Origin: Furfurilactobacillus milii
GTDB lineage: Bacteria > Bacillota > Bacilli > Lactobacillales > Lactobacillaceae
Length of the DNA stretch: 64,000 bases
Direction of reading: 5' to 3'
Assembly: GCF_009864005.1 (NCBI RefSeq)
Contig: NZ_WEZQ01000017.1
Coordinates: 124,001 to 188,000 of the forward strand
A model generated the notes under the pieces. That model was given only the letters and a program-made list of their open reading frames with translations. It was not told where the DNA came from and ran no database searches. Position numbers and translations under genes: made by a program. Shown piece after piece: positions 33,201-41,006 of the stretch (position 1 is the stretch's first letter; each line of letters starts with the position of its first letter).

Positions 33201-36137
33201 GCCAAGCATCGTACCATCTTTTTTATTAGTCAAAGATGAAGCTTTATCGGTAATTGTTGTCGTTGTATCAGAAGACAAATCAGTCAGCGCTGCCTTCCCT
33301 GTTGAATAAAACTTACCGATATTTGAGGCATCATTCGCCTCGGCCACAATAGCTGATTGACCAGCAGTAAAAGCCTTATTCACAGCTTTAGCTTCTGCAT
33401 TGTAAGCATACCTATAAGCATCCTTAACAACCGCACCCAAAGCTGATGGAAGACCACTGATAACACTTTGATCTGCCACCTTTCCGGCTGGTGTTTCAGT
33501 TAATGTTGGGATTGAATCATCAGCTAATGTTAAAGCCTGTGCTTTAGTGTCCACAGCCGTATAGCCTGCTTTAATAAGTGCTGCACTTGCCTTAGTCAAC
33601 GCATCCCATGTTTGTTGATAAGTTGGTGACGTATAAACAAGTGGCGCCTCATTTTGACCCTGAGGCCAAGCAGTAAATGTTGTTACTGGCGCTTTTCCTT
33701 CATGCATCGGATCTTTTTTGAAGTCACTAATTGCTTGCTGAACACCGTTATAAGCGGAATTATAGAAGCTTAGTAACAAAGCCTTTGCAGAAGCAGCCTG
33801 TGCAAGTTTAAATGGATCAGTTTCATTTTTACCATTTAGTAAGTCCGCATTATTGGTTCCACCATTGTTTGCACGTTGTGCCTCAGCCGACGCAATAATG
33901 TCAGTATTAACAATTCCGTTGCGCGCATCATCGTAACCTAACGCTTGATAAAACGGCGCTTCAGCAGCCAACATATTAAAGCCTGCATTAGTAGCCAAAT
34001 CTAGGGCCTCACCTGGTGCACCAATTTGCAAAAAGTTAACACCATTGTTCAGCTGTCCTGATCCAGACCCATTTGCCCATGCGTTATACAAATTAATGCC
34101 ATTCGAATTATTGATTGTAAATGTTCCATCTTGTAGCATCGTGGTAATCTTTGCAGCCGCATCTTGTTGCCCCATCTGGTACTCACCGACTAAAGCAGCC
34201 ACAATACCAGTTTTCAATGATTGGTAAATCATGTTCGGCATACCTGTATTAGGATCACCGAAGATTCCTGCAGGATTACCTAACCAACTGACAGATTTGT
34301 ATAGTGGAACTTGATTCATTAAATCAATCAGTGTTGTAGGGAGTGAAACTGTTCCGCTCATTGTTAAGAACGTTTTGTATGCGGAATACTGGATATAGTT
34401 CTGGGCAATATAAACGATGGCATTAATAGCATTACGTAAACCCAAGTTAGCCGTGACACCTTGTCCGCCAAGCATATGATTCCCAACATCGCTCTGAACA
34501 TCGCGGTTGTCATCCACTGCTTTGTATCCATCAGCCACATTGTAAGCAAAGACAGATGAAAAGTTTTGATTGTAACTATCCGTGAGCTTGGACATGATTG
34601 CACCAACTGTCCCCGCTTGATTAATAAAACTTGAATTAAGTACACCAGGATAGTCGTCAGTTGACTTAGCAAAGTCCATAACAAATTGTGCAATAGCATG
34701 GGCACCAGCATTTTCCGTGCCATTATTTTTATCATAAGTATAGATATTCATTGCCATACTGGAAATTTGAAATTCTTGAATTACATGATTAATCCAGCGT
34801 GCATATTCTTGTGCGTCACGTTCGATTCTGTTGTGATATCCAGCATCATAGGTAGTTTTATCGACCTGAGTACCACCAATATTTCCAACAAGCCATCCAG
34901 TATAACCACCAACAGTTTTGGTGTCGTTAAAATTCGAATTCGTCCAAGCTGCTGGATTACTATAAATATTGTTCCAATCGGAAATGCTTGTCGAACTCAT
35001 GTCTGACCCAGCGTCATTCCAACCGTCGTTCCAGTTCTTTTGGCCTACCAATCCTGTTGTATCTGCTAAAGTAGGTATTTTGACTTGAACAGACTGCAAA
35101 GTTTTCAATAGCTTACGCATTTGGTCTTCATTAGCGCCAGTCTTTTGAATGTTATCCATCTCTGTACTAGTAAGACCTAACGTTGCAAAGGCACGAATAT
35201 TATCATCCGTTAATCCACGACCCTTAAGCGTCTGAATCAATGTTGCGTTGTATGTAGCCAATACTTGATCCGGAGTTAAATCCACACCGGCCGTACCCGT
35301 ACTCGTATCATCCTTTTGAGTAACCTCGACTTGTGTAGCTGTAAAATCCGAGGGCTTCAACGTGTTTTGTACACCAGCTGGTAAGTCAACGGTAACTTTA
35401 CCTGCCGCATCAGAAGTTACTGTAGTTCCTGTTGGCAAAACGGCCCCTGCCTTAACAACAGTCTGATCAGCACTAGAGGTGGCAGTTGAGACTGAGGTGG
35501 CAGTACTAGTCTTTGATGCTTGACTGGTCGTCATGCTTGAAGTAGTTACACTATTGGCCTCGGATGTTGATGTTCCCTCTGATGTTGGCGTTACCTTTGA
35601 ACTATCTTGATTTTGTGAATTTGTCGAAGTAGAATCAGCTTCCGTTGCACTCTTAGCTTGAGAGTCACTGTTGCTTGTAATTGATTCTTGTTGAGAAGAT
35701 CCTTGTGTGCTATTAGTCACACTGCCAGTTTGACTTGCATTTGACCCCGTTTGAGATGACGATTGACTAGCATCAGTACTCTTGGATTCAGATGTCGTTT
35801 GAGAAACATTAGCTTGAGTGGTTGAAGCATTACCATCGACCTTGCTTGTAACCGTCGACTCTGAGTTTGAACCACTAGTTGCTGTATTAGAAAGGGTAAC
35901 CGAATTCTGATTTACGAGAGAGCCACTTTCACCGTTCGCAACTGATGTTGTATCACCCGAAGAAGCATTCGTTGACGTATCAGCATGCGCGGATACTTGA
36001 CCAGCACCAATGATAGAAGCTCCAAATAGCAGAGAAATACCGGCGAAAACCCAGTGTTTGCCGTCTTTATACATTTTATAGTGAAGCTTTTCAACCGCTT
36101 CGGCGAGCCCTAAGTTTCGCTGTTTTTCGTGTCTCAT
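27243..36137 (-). CDS. Giant serine-rich surface adhesin with KxYKxGKxW signal
   Basis: A 2964-residue cell-wall protein. Residues 21-29 (KMYKDGKHW) form the KxYKxGKxW motif of an extended signal peptide ending near SAHADT. A Ser/Thr-rich segment (about 50-230) and a large unique domain (about 290-900) follow. Next are beta-rich modules with VDQNG motifs resembling MucBP repeats, FIVAR-like helical segments (about 2030-2150), and a second Ser-rich stalk with two identical 182-residue repeats. One more MucBP-like module precedes a C-terminal sorting signal LPNTD plus hydrophobic helix and KKRRRD. Asp replaces the usual Gly of LPxTG. It is probably O-glycosylated by the products of the gene cluster at 37.5-42.6 kb. 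Confidence 0.93.
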   Translation of the reverse strand: MRHEKQRNLGLAEAVEKLHYKMYKDGKHWVFAGISLLFGASIIGAGQVSAHADTSTNASSGDTTSVANGESGSLVNQNSVTLSNTATSGSNSESTVTSKVDGNASTTQANVSQTTSESKSTDASQSSSQTGSNASQTGSVTNSTQGSSQQESITSNSDSQAKSATEADSTSTNSQNQDSSKVTPTSEGTSTSEANSVTTSSMTTSQASKTSTATSVSTATSSADQTVVKAGAVLPTGTTVTSDAAGKVTVDLPAGVQNTLKPSDFTATQVEVTQKDDTSTGTAGVDLTPDQVLATYNATLIQTLKGRGLTDDNIRAFATLGLTSTEMDNIQKTGANEDQMRKLLKTLQSVQVKIPTLADTTGLVGQKNWNDGWNDAGSDMSSTSISDWNNIYSNPAAWTNSNFNDTKTVGGYTGWLVGNIGGTQVDKTTYDAGYHNRIERDAQEYARWINHVIQEFQISSMAMNIYTYDKNNGTENAGAHAIAQFVMDFAKSTDDYPGVLNSSFINQAGTVGAIMSKLTDSYNQNFSSVFAYNVADGYKAVDDNRDVQSDVGNHMLGGQGVTANLGLRNAINAIVYIAQNYIQYSAYKTFLTMSGTVSLPTTLIDLMNQVPLYKSVSWLGNPAGIFGDPNTGMPNMIYQSLKTGIVAALVGEYQMGQQDAAAKITTMLQDGTFTINNSNGINLYNAWANGSGSGQLNNGVNFLQIGAPGEALDLATNAGFNMLAAEAPFYQALGYDDARNGIVNTDIIASAEAQRANNGGTNNADLLNGKNETDPFKLAQAASAKALLLSFYNSAYNGVQQAISDFKKDPMHEGKAPVTTFTAWPQGQNEAPLVYTSPTYQQTWDALTKASAALIKAGYTAVDTKAQALTLADDSIPTLTETPAGKVADQSVISGLPSALGAVVKDAYRYAYNAEAKAVNKAFTAGQSAIVAEANDASNIGKFYSTGKAALTDLSSDTTTTITDKASSLTNKKDGTMLGTIFTEAYTLKYNTVTKVSVTLTPKTSGDETFATQSTGVQHPDQYDFAGTTTHVITAPSVSGYTATPLTQSFTDGWPTTDGNVTFTYDKASTDVTVSFVDQNGQPVTVASLDGTGTGVTSYDVPGLKDVSFKEQFEKLQSQGSFSVIKSADGTKLYRIDGQAFSKVQDFTLGDTGTNKVTLVLDQQNSLILSFTNKGNNVAVSPAAIYSGWDDTQKGSVSKQLTLVNQGDDSYIAHGFAVQTGEIKDEYTVTVAMPSGYELDASATLPTGVTYNQNDHEFTITGNFDQSSLAKIPLIRTRQVTLHFVDQNGNSLAGVKDVPLTVGEGQLNVWGTNDNGAHTQDERDYIVPSLTNYSAQNSTVQITGNQSVNVVYTADTKSVNVTFKTADGTTVGTGTLNGSYGDAFPTDEATWATGLSATMPNDSLSLTFKDISGKTIDWTKNVPYRLVKKQTMPNGAFGTTPDVTLTVEAPIAETLSVVDQYGESVVKYGAQPSIPKTAFTGLGLDSTHAQDGVIFAYGYAGDTYDLSGVTIDALPDQGSLKAVQYTRDPDDKQPNPLTGNLTNNGLIKLTFTRSQVLAVKIVHADGSVEIDTPISVYTSKTGDFKTPGAYTVEYRQNNGLVVQPDGSYNFLPVSLVKGTWTAGTIGLTSEADISEYKMATVLTAASKILSKGTYSSTDNSNAHAGNPEGYAMTPDLKETSLPDHVIVLTYMVDPTQTGIVDALKTVYQVSETTAEKVLQAINDAIGTGDVGKTSTASGASSTNVSEQASLATSAQTVASTNASEATSLVSQASDDVKSGEGLLASNAVGSAGMNAAAVASAAQEAGANLDGVFKAEAQNTLADVNSAVAADSSNSNVSAALASAQSANSAVLSAASEAGNQSSLAVSDVAVAQSAYLAVGDFNASAQSAATAGNSTAASQFNSQAVSAGIVALKAVASAESAATAAGVAIDAGVKAVKDAQAADSAARLVTDNKEDITVVATNVIGSTGFTYTVNGGTAQKGTYTKDANGRITGQIHAFNTDFIALTPDDQALYSVNKPAQLVVSKTAAANEIQVSYSSIFSTEGLQSVMNLADKLKTDNYSTFTVKALSDAKTAANKALEEAKGASQTATDAEITKIKSDVSSATSGLTDAIAGLVSVQSLKVAINNAGNYSASDYTTESWATLSSALTVGNAALDSTKLVDQDTIDADTTTINNAVKSLVLNANVESQLSSISTNVNKANADWSSLVANPGDSNTSSLASSLVVDLNNYKSQLSSLGNNSQATVSQKSSIGSDITSLTSEINSINSSISGSENSSLTGSIASSIAAGNLQSELTSLSSAITSVNTSVGTDPTKENSSLESSLKSAYSEMSSLAGNSSLGLDPSSLVPVNSNLSSLSSQIESLTTKLSSESSQSSQTSSESRSIVNSVIASINTGTNSSVDPSSVQSSLSSVKSVLSSLKSNSSLTPTQQSSISSLETKVDSQSSSLSSEQSSINESSLIKSIASSIAAGNLQSELTSLSSAITSVNTSVGTDPTKENSSLESSLKSAYSEMSSLAGNSSLGLDPSSLVPVNSNLSSLSSQIESLTTKLSSESSQSSQTSSESRSIVNSVIASINTGTNSSVDPSSVQSSLSSVKSVLSSLKSNSSLTPTQQSSISSLETKVDSQSSSLSSEQSSINESSLIKSIASSIVSSLENSNTSQASQTGSSSSQMSNSNVTSNQTSNNSSTADSLTSENVVAPNGNGGQSGSSVAPTQIPAMITVSYYAMKPDGTQTRVKIAPDFILRGYVGGHYDIPGAYLPEFVLRSWIGDPIFGPEDEIGKGSTIYVFYTSKKEMADYEAAQARKGQDGNTTSVGSTNSNGGFTQNAESSKSNLSKTSSQENGSNNGGQSVTKNANGVALTGSIHGHGSNGITEVDSAASATATPLTNATGESAQTVTLPNEAQAGQNNGKTAIEGSSVSETTDHSGEKLPNTDQSDESGLIGLGLTILGGTFVLAGIKKRRRD
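28191..29282 (-). repeat. Two tandem 546-bp repeats in the adhesin gene
   Basis: Positions 28191-28736 and 28737-29282 encode the same 182 residues (about residues 2286-2649) of Ser-rich stalk, and appear identical at the DNA level. Such identity implies recent duplication or ongoing homogenisation. The copy number could vary by recombination, changing stalk length in frame because 546 is a multiple of three. Confidence 0.95.
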
Positions 36138-36463
36138 TTTTTATCCCCCCATAGATGTGAAAAACCATTTAAAAATGGCGTTCATTCTTATGTTTATATA
36201 TATTGATAAAATGATGTAAACGGTCTCAAGAGTAAAAATAAAAAGATGCATATTATTTTTACTCTTACAGTTATAGAAAAACATAAAAGAACTTATGGAG
36301 TATAATGTGAGGGTCGAAATCATTCTAAATACAATACTTTTTATATAGGTACTATGCTGTTTTATGCTTCGACATTTTTTAGCCATTGTGTTGTTTTAAT
36401 AGCTTTACATTTTAGAAAATATTATGGTTAACCAAGTCACTACAACGATTAAAGGAGCTTCTT
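36138..36463. promoter_or_regulatory. Divergent intergenic region between adhesin and Rgg-like genes
   Basis: A 326-bp AT-rich spacer that must hold both promoters. On the minus strand a small hairpin CCATTTTTAAATGG followed by five T residues (36160-36178) lies just before the adhesin ribosome binding site. That site is itself a run of six G residues (36145-36150) followed by a six-A tract reaching the ATG. The homopolymers could permit slipped-strand variation of translation. A hydrophobic 81-codon frame runs across the spacer but has no ribosome binding site. Confidence 0.45.
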
Positions 36464-37369
36464 ATGGGAACCTTGGGAACGGTCATTGATTCTTATAGAC
36501 AGGAAAATAAACTCTCAGTAAAGGCGCTCACTGATGGCATTATTTCTTATGCTTCTTATTACAGATTTGTTCATGACAACTCAAGCATTTCTACAGAGCG
36601 ATTTCTTGCCCTTATCGAGCGGTTAAATATCTCCGTAGATGAAATAAAAATGGCCTTAGATCCAGGATATATTTCTAAATATCAGTTCATTTCAAGTTTT
36701 ATTCATATTGTTTCTGGAGATACATTTGATGTTAAAAACTTACAGGCTCTAATCGAACTAGTAAAAGACAGATACGAAACCACAGGTGCAGAACAGTGCT
36801 TACATTTTTTGTGGATAAGTCAAAGTAGCATGGCACTCCATAAGGGCATAACCATTCCAGAATTTCAGGACATAAAAAAGCATTTTATGAATTTAGAGCA
36901 GTGGACAAATGCGAACTTATTTACATTTGCGTTAATATTTCCAATATTTACATTTGAAGAACTTAGCAGCTCTTTTAACACGACTGTCCAACGTTATCGC
37001 CATCAACTGGGAGATCGAGAAGTCGAGGAAGCTTTCTTTAGGTATCTTATTAACTTTGCGTTGATTGCTTTAAGTAACCAATCGTTTTTCTTCTTTAAAA
37101 AAGCGGCAAAGTTGCTGGCTGAATTACAAAGTATCAATGGTAGCTTGACTGTGTCTGTTTACCAACGATTTATCATTGATTTATTAAGATGGTATAACCA
37201 TCCCGAATCTTTCTCCACAGAACAATTCACGCAACTGTCCGATACGTTAACCACGTTTCATCAATGTCTATTTGCCAAACAGCTACTGAATTTCACATTT
37301 TTATTCAAGAAGAGTGTTCTTCGTGGTACCGCTACTACCTTAACTGACATTTTTATTCCGGTGATTTAA
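36464..37369 (+). CDS. Rgg/GadR/MutR-like transcriptional regulator
   Basis: A 301-residue regulator with an N-terminal XRE-type helix-turn-helix (GTVIDSYRQENKLSVKALTDG then YYRFVHDNSSISTERFLALI) and an all-helical C-terminal domain of the RRNPP/Rgg type. This architecture is characteristic of Rgg proteins that respond to short peptides in streptococci and lactobacilli. AAAGGAG precedes the ATG. It is divergent from the adhesin and convergent with the glycosylation cluster, so control of adhesin production is the simplest hypothesis. No convincing peptide pheromone gene was found, though a weak candidate frame lies in the spacer. Confidence 0.8.
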   Translation: MGTLGTVIDSYRQENKLSVKALTDGIISYASYYRFVHDNSSISTERFLALIERLNISVDEIKMALDPGYISKYQFISSFIHIVSGDTFDVKNLQALIELVKDRYETTGAEQCLHFLWISQSSMALHKGITIPEFQDIKKHFMNLEQWTNANLFTFALIFPIFTFEELSSSFNTTVQRYRHQLGDREVEEAFFRYLINFALIALSNQSFFFFKKAAKLLAELQSINGSLTVSVYQRFIIDLLRWYNHPESFSTEQFTQLSDTLTTFHQCLFAKQLLNFTFLFKKSVLRGTATTLTDIFIPVI

Positions 37370-37388
37370 TTATTGTTTAGAAATGTGC

Positions 37389-37440
37389 AAAAAAAGCAAC
37401 GTTCACATTCGCCATTGAGACGAGGTGAACGTTGCTTTTT
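37389..37440. terminator. Bidirectional terminator
   Basis: AAAAAGCAACGTTCAC pairs with GTGAACGTTGCTTTTT. It separates the converging Rgg-like gene and the glycosylation operon. Confidence 0.9.
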
Positions 37441-37458
37441 AATTAGTCCATTAATGAA

Positions 37459-38094
37459 TCATATTTCTTTTAAATCGCAATTGACATATTGCTTTTGTAA
37501 CTCCTTAACAAAAAAATCAAAAAAATCCTTTTTTGTATCGAAATCCCAACTATGGTCATTATATCTAGTCAATCTAATTGATTCACTACCGTTGGTCTTG
37601 TAGAGCTCAATCGCTGGCAACTGAGTTTTATTCAAAAACTCAGTATAAACTATCTTCCCTTCACTATTAGCAACTTCGTGAATTCGCTTTTGACCATTTT
37701 CATCGAACTCATCATGACTGACTAAACGATCATTAATTCCAAACAAATTATAATTATGAATACTCCCGTTTTGCCAATTATCAATCTGGGCAAGCTTATG
37801 ATGACCATGACCTAAAAAGTAATTCACGTTGCTCCCCTCAGACTCATAACTCCCATCCGTTGGCAGCTGTAAATCAAGCGGGGACACTATGTGAGGTGAC
37901 TGAGGCAAGTTAATTTTACAAAAAAAGCTATACGGGGTAATCACTCTGTCTAGCGACATTTGCATCGCCCGAAGTTCACTTTGCAATCTAACATCAAAAT
38001 TAAATTGAATCAATTTAGCTGTCGCAAGTTCATTTTTCAATAAAGAAACTCCATCAGTCAGTGACCGACCACTTTTATTAACCAAACACTTCAT
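37459..38094 (-). CDS. Free-standing GtfB/DUF1975-like beta-module protein
   Basis: A 211-residue protein with no Rossmann glycosyltransferase domain. Its middle and C-terminal parts resemble the add-on beta module at the front of the three neighbouring glycosylation proteins. The shared pattern is a series of beta strands with D-x-x-G turns (HDEFDENGQKR, NSEGKIVYTEF) followed by a short helix FFDFFVKELQKQ. GGAGCGG precedes the ATG, 12 bases after the fusion gene, so it belongs to the operon. It may be a degraded GtfB or a dedicated recognition or scaffold subunit. It contains no catalytic motif that I can identify. Confidence 0.7.
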   Translation of the reverse strand: MKCLVNKSGRSLTDGVSLLKNELATAKLIQFNFDVRLQSELRAMQMSLDRVITPYSFFCKINLPQSPHIVSPLDLQLPTDGSYESEGSNVNYFLGHGHHKLAQIDNWQNGSIHNYNLFGINDRLVSHDEFDENGQKRIHEVANSEGKIVYTEFLNKTQLPAIELYKTNGSESIRLTRYNDHSWDFDTKKDFFDFFVKELQKQYVNCDLKEI

Positions 38095-38106
38095 GAGTCA
38101 CCGCTC

Positions 38107-39468
38107 CTAACTACCAAAATCAAACTTCTCGCTATCAATATTTTCAATAACTTTTGCCGGCACACCTGCCAACACCACATTACTACCAAATGACTTCGTG
38201 ACGACAGCGCCAGCGGCAACAACAACATTGTCACCCAAGTTTACGCCGGGGAGAATAATCGATCCACCACCAAACCACGCATTGTCACCAACACGGATTG
38301 GCTTGCTGATTCCTTTACCCCCGAATGTTCTTGCGATGGGATTAATGGGATGACCCGCGGTTAAAAATTGAACATTTGGACCAACTTTGGCATTATCTCC
38401 GATAGTTATCGGTGCATCATCTACAAAAACAACATTAAAATTCGAGAAAAAGTGTTCACCCACATGTATATTTTTACCAAAAGTGAAGAACACATTGCCG
38501 AGCGCACCAAAATCATCGCCCGTTGATCCTAAAGCATTCTTAATGAGTCCGCTCCGTTTAGTAATATCGTTTTCAGCATTTATCTGCGCCAATTTTTGCT
38601 GTGCTTCTTGAGATTCAGAAATGAGCTGCGCATCGTTAAAATGCCATTGACCAACTAGTGCTTTGTCATGTTCGCTAATAGGATGAAGTTCTTCCTTCGG
38701 CAAAATAGTCGCCAGTGGTGTCCCTTCAAAACGTGTACCCTGAGCAAAAAGGTTTTGAACAACATGTCCTTTTTCTGCCATCGGTAATTTATCAATTATC
38801 TTTGTCGCCCACATCGAGTCCAACGTAACGATCTGATCATCCGTACCTATTTTCCCAACAGCAGTTCGAATAAAAGCAGCCAAGAACTCACTTTGTGTGG
38901 CGTAAAATTGGTTAAACCCGTCCAAGTCAACCAAATGAATTAGGTTTTCAATCCGCCTATTTTCTCCACTAAGCCCATAACTTATCGTTAAAAAGGGCAA
39001 TCCATCATGATTCAGATACTCAGTTTGAAGCGGTTCTTTTTCAGCTACAAAGAGATTTTTCTGAACTAATCTTCCTTTAGAATCAAACTTTTCATCTCGC
39101 AGAACAGTCTCATTTTGATCACTGTACGTTATTTCATTCACGACGCGAGCTGCATAAGTCGCTTTTGCACGAACTTTACCGTCCTTTTTACTAACAACTA
39201 AAGTGTCTGCCTTTCCAAATAGCTGATATGATTCATTAAATCCAATGTCTTGTAACGAAAAATGAATTGTCTTTTGATTCTTAAAACCCCCATACAAAAC
39301 ATACGGATTAACAATATCATTCTCATCTAAGCCAGCCTCTTTAATGTCATTAAAAAATCTCAAGTCAAAATCCGTCATCAATATTTTAACGGGCACACCT
39401 TCCTTTTTCAGTGTGTGAAATGAGTAAATGACTCGATAGTTCAAATTATTAGTTAATAGATAAATCAT
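38107..39468 (-). CDS. GtfB-like module fused to maltose/galactoside-type O-acetyltransferase
   Basis: A 453-residue fusion. Residues 1-260 resemble the N-terminal part of accessory-Sec glycosylation proteins (IYLLTNNLNYRVIYSFHTLK, then beta module). From about residue 265 a complete sugar O-acetyltransferase follows. It has a Mac-like helical start (SESQEAQQKLAQIN), then the left-handed beta-helix with NIHVGEHFFSNFN, the catalytic His in FLTAGHPINP, GDNAWFGGGSIILPGV and NVVLAGVPAKVI. The acetyltransferase replaces the GT domain expected at this position. It probably acetylates sugars on the glycosylated adhesin or is positioned there by the N-terminal module. I know of no standard family with this domain order. 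Confidence 0.85.
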   Translation of the reverse strand: MIYLLTNNLNYRVIYSFHTLKKEGVPVKILMTDFDLRFFNDIKEAGLDENDIVNPYVLYGGFKNQKTIHFSLQDIGFNESYQLFGKADTLVVSKKDGKVRAKATYAARVVNEITYSDQNETVLRDEKFDSKGRLVQKNLFVAEKEPLQTEYLNHDGLPFLTISYGLSGENRRIENLIHLVDLDGFNQFYATQSEFLAAFIRTAVGKIGTDDQIVTLDSMWATKIIDKLPMAEKGHVVQNLFAQGTRFEGTPLATILPKEELHPISEHDKALVGQWHFNDAQLISESQEAQQKLAQINAENDITKRSGLIKNALGSTGDDFGALGNVFFTFGKNIHVGEHFFSNFNVVFVDDAPITIGDNAKVGPNVQFLTAGHPINPIARTFGGKGISKPIRVGDNAWFGGGSIILPGVNLGDNVVVAAGAVVTKSFGSNVVLAGVPAKVIENIDSEKFDFGS

Positions 39469-39483
39469 TACATTGCACCTTCA

Positions 39484-41001
39484 TTAACCTAGTTGAGGCA
39501 TTTCATGAGTCCAGCTCTTCCAAACATTAGATTCAGAAAAACGTTTGCTTCTTTCATAAGCAGCTGTACTAAATTGTTGTAACAAACTTGGATTTGTCAT
39601 CAATTTAACAACTTTGTTTGCAAATCCTTCAATATCCCCTACAGGAACAACATAACCGTCTACGCCATCCTCAACACTTTCTCCTGGGCCATAATTAGTA
39701 TCATACGTCACAACAGGAATTCCATGTGCAAGGGACTCAATAACGCCAATCGCTAACCCTTCATAAATGCTTGTAAGCACAGAAAGTCTAGCATGATTAA
39801 GAATTCCTGTTAAGTCGGGAACGTAATTATCAAAGTGAACCACATTCCCTAAATTCAGCTCCTTAACTTGCTGGTCAATCTGTTGAACAATTCTTGGATC
39901 GCCATAACCATATACGTGAAGCTGAATTGCAGGTATTTGTTTATGCACTATATCAAATGCTGAAACCATATGGTCAATTTGCTTTTCGACGGCCCTCCTA
40001 GAAATACTAATAACCTGATCCGCGTTTCTCTCTTTAATTGGAATCCGAGGTTCGTTCCACAATTCATCTGGAATTGTGCCTGATGGCAGAACCATTATCG
40101 GCGTCGAAGTTGTTAAACGTTGCTCTAAATCTGATTTTTGTCGTTGACTCTGAACAATAATACCATCAAGTTTGTCAGGATATTGTTCCAAAGCAATTCG
40201 ATAGCCATCGGTCATCACGCCATGAACCTGATCGTGTTTGTCACTAGAATGTGTGTTATGTAGATAAACATACTTGTAAGCATCGGTCTTCATTAGTGCT
40301 AATGCATAATCTCCTACCATGCGCCGATCCGATAGGAAACTATTTTTGCCACCTTCACGAAGGTTAACTTGATCTAAGAAGAAAGCTAATAGGTGATCCA
40401 AATCGCGAAATACATAATCTTTACCTTGAAAGTCATCCAATTTAAGCAGTGAATTAACGCGTTGACCATCTGAATTTTTAGCATAATAAGACTCGTATAC
40501 TCTTTTCCCAGAGGGAGTGTACATGAATTCACTCGTTATTTCGCCAACTCGACTAAAATATTGAACAAAGGACCTAAAGCCCCGCCAATCATACCAGTCT
40601 GTCCGCAGATTATTGCCATATATATCAAAGAATGCAATAGACTCAACCTTTTCAGTACCAGGGTAAAGTGTCACATCGAACATATGTTGATCTTCCTTGC
40701 TAAAAGGCAATACATTGTCTTTAGCTTCCCCTAACTGATAGTCACTAGGAAAATCCAAGTCCAAATACCGAACATTTTTTTCGGAAACATGTTCAGCTTC
40801 TTGGAAGAAATCAAACATATTTATAAAGTCGTCATCAGTCAGCCCTGCATTTAGTACATCGTGATGAGCCGTAAGAGAAAAATCTCTGAAAATCAATTTT
40901 GCTGGTGCTTTAGCTCGTTTAAACATGGCTATCCTGTGTAACTCAGCATCCTCAACCCCTGACCGACCAACAGACATTCCCCCATTAATCGAAAAGAACA
41001 T
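39484..41001 (-). CDS. GtfA/TagE-like GT4 glycosyltransferase (second)
   Basis: A 505-residue glycosyltransferase with the fold of accessory-Sec GtfA and TagE-type enzymes. The first Rossmann segment (FFSINGGMSVGRSGVEDAEL) is interrupted by a large beta module (about residues 85-220). The GT4 core resumes with YLHNTHSS and continues to the EX7E catalytic motif in IYEGLAIGVIESLAHG. Start at ATG 41001, with GGGAG upstream, eight bases after the upstream gene's stop codon begins. It should transfer a sugar to the adhesin's Ser/Thr or extend the first sugar; a teichoic-acid role is the alternative. Confidence 0.85.
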   Translation of the reverse strand: MFFSINGGMSVGRSGVEDAELHRIAMFKRAKAPAKLIFRDFSLTAHHDVLNAGLTDDDFINMFDFFQEAEHVSEKNVRYLDLDFPSDYQLGEAKDNVLPFSKEDQHMFDVTLYPGTEKVESIAFFDIYGNNLRTDWYDWRGFRSFVQYFSRVGEITSEFMYTPSGKRVYESYYAKNSDGQRVNSLLKLDDFQGKDYVFRDLDHLLAFFLDQVNLREGGKNSFLSDRRMVGDYALALMKTDAYKYVYLHNTHSSDKHDQVHGVMTDGYRIALEQYPDKLDGIIVQSQRQKSDLEQRLTTSTPIMVLPSGTIPDELWNEPRIPIKERNADQVISISRRAVEKQIDHMVSAFDIVHKQIPAIQLHVYGYGDPRIVQQIDQQVKELNLGNVVHFDNYVPDLTGILNHARLSVLTSIYEGLAIGVIESLAHGIPVVTYDTNYGPGESVEDGVDGYVVPVGDIEGFANKVVKLMTNPSLLQQFSTAAYERSKRFSESNVWKSWTHEMPQLG

Positions 41002-41006
41002 AGTTT

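Noticed and set aside
34364-34735. Long alternative frames inside the adhesin and other genes
   Set aside because: They lie within well-supported genes in other frames and lack ribosome binding sites or family motifs; they reflect codon bias of the real genes.
36141-36386. 81-codon hydrophobic frame upstream of the adhesin
   Set aside because: It lacks a ribosome binding site, is very AT-rich and fills the regulatory spacer; treated as chance, apart from the speculative pheromone note.
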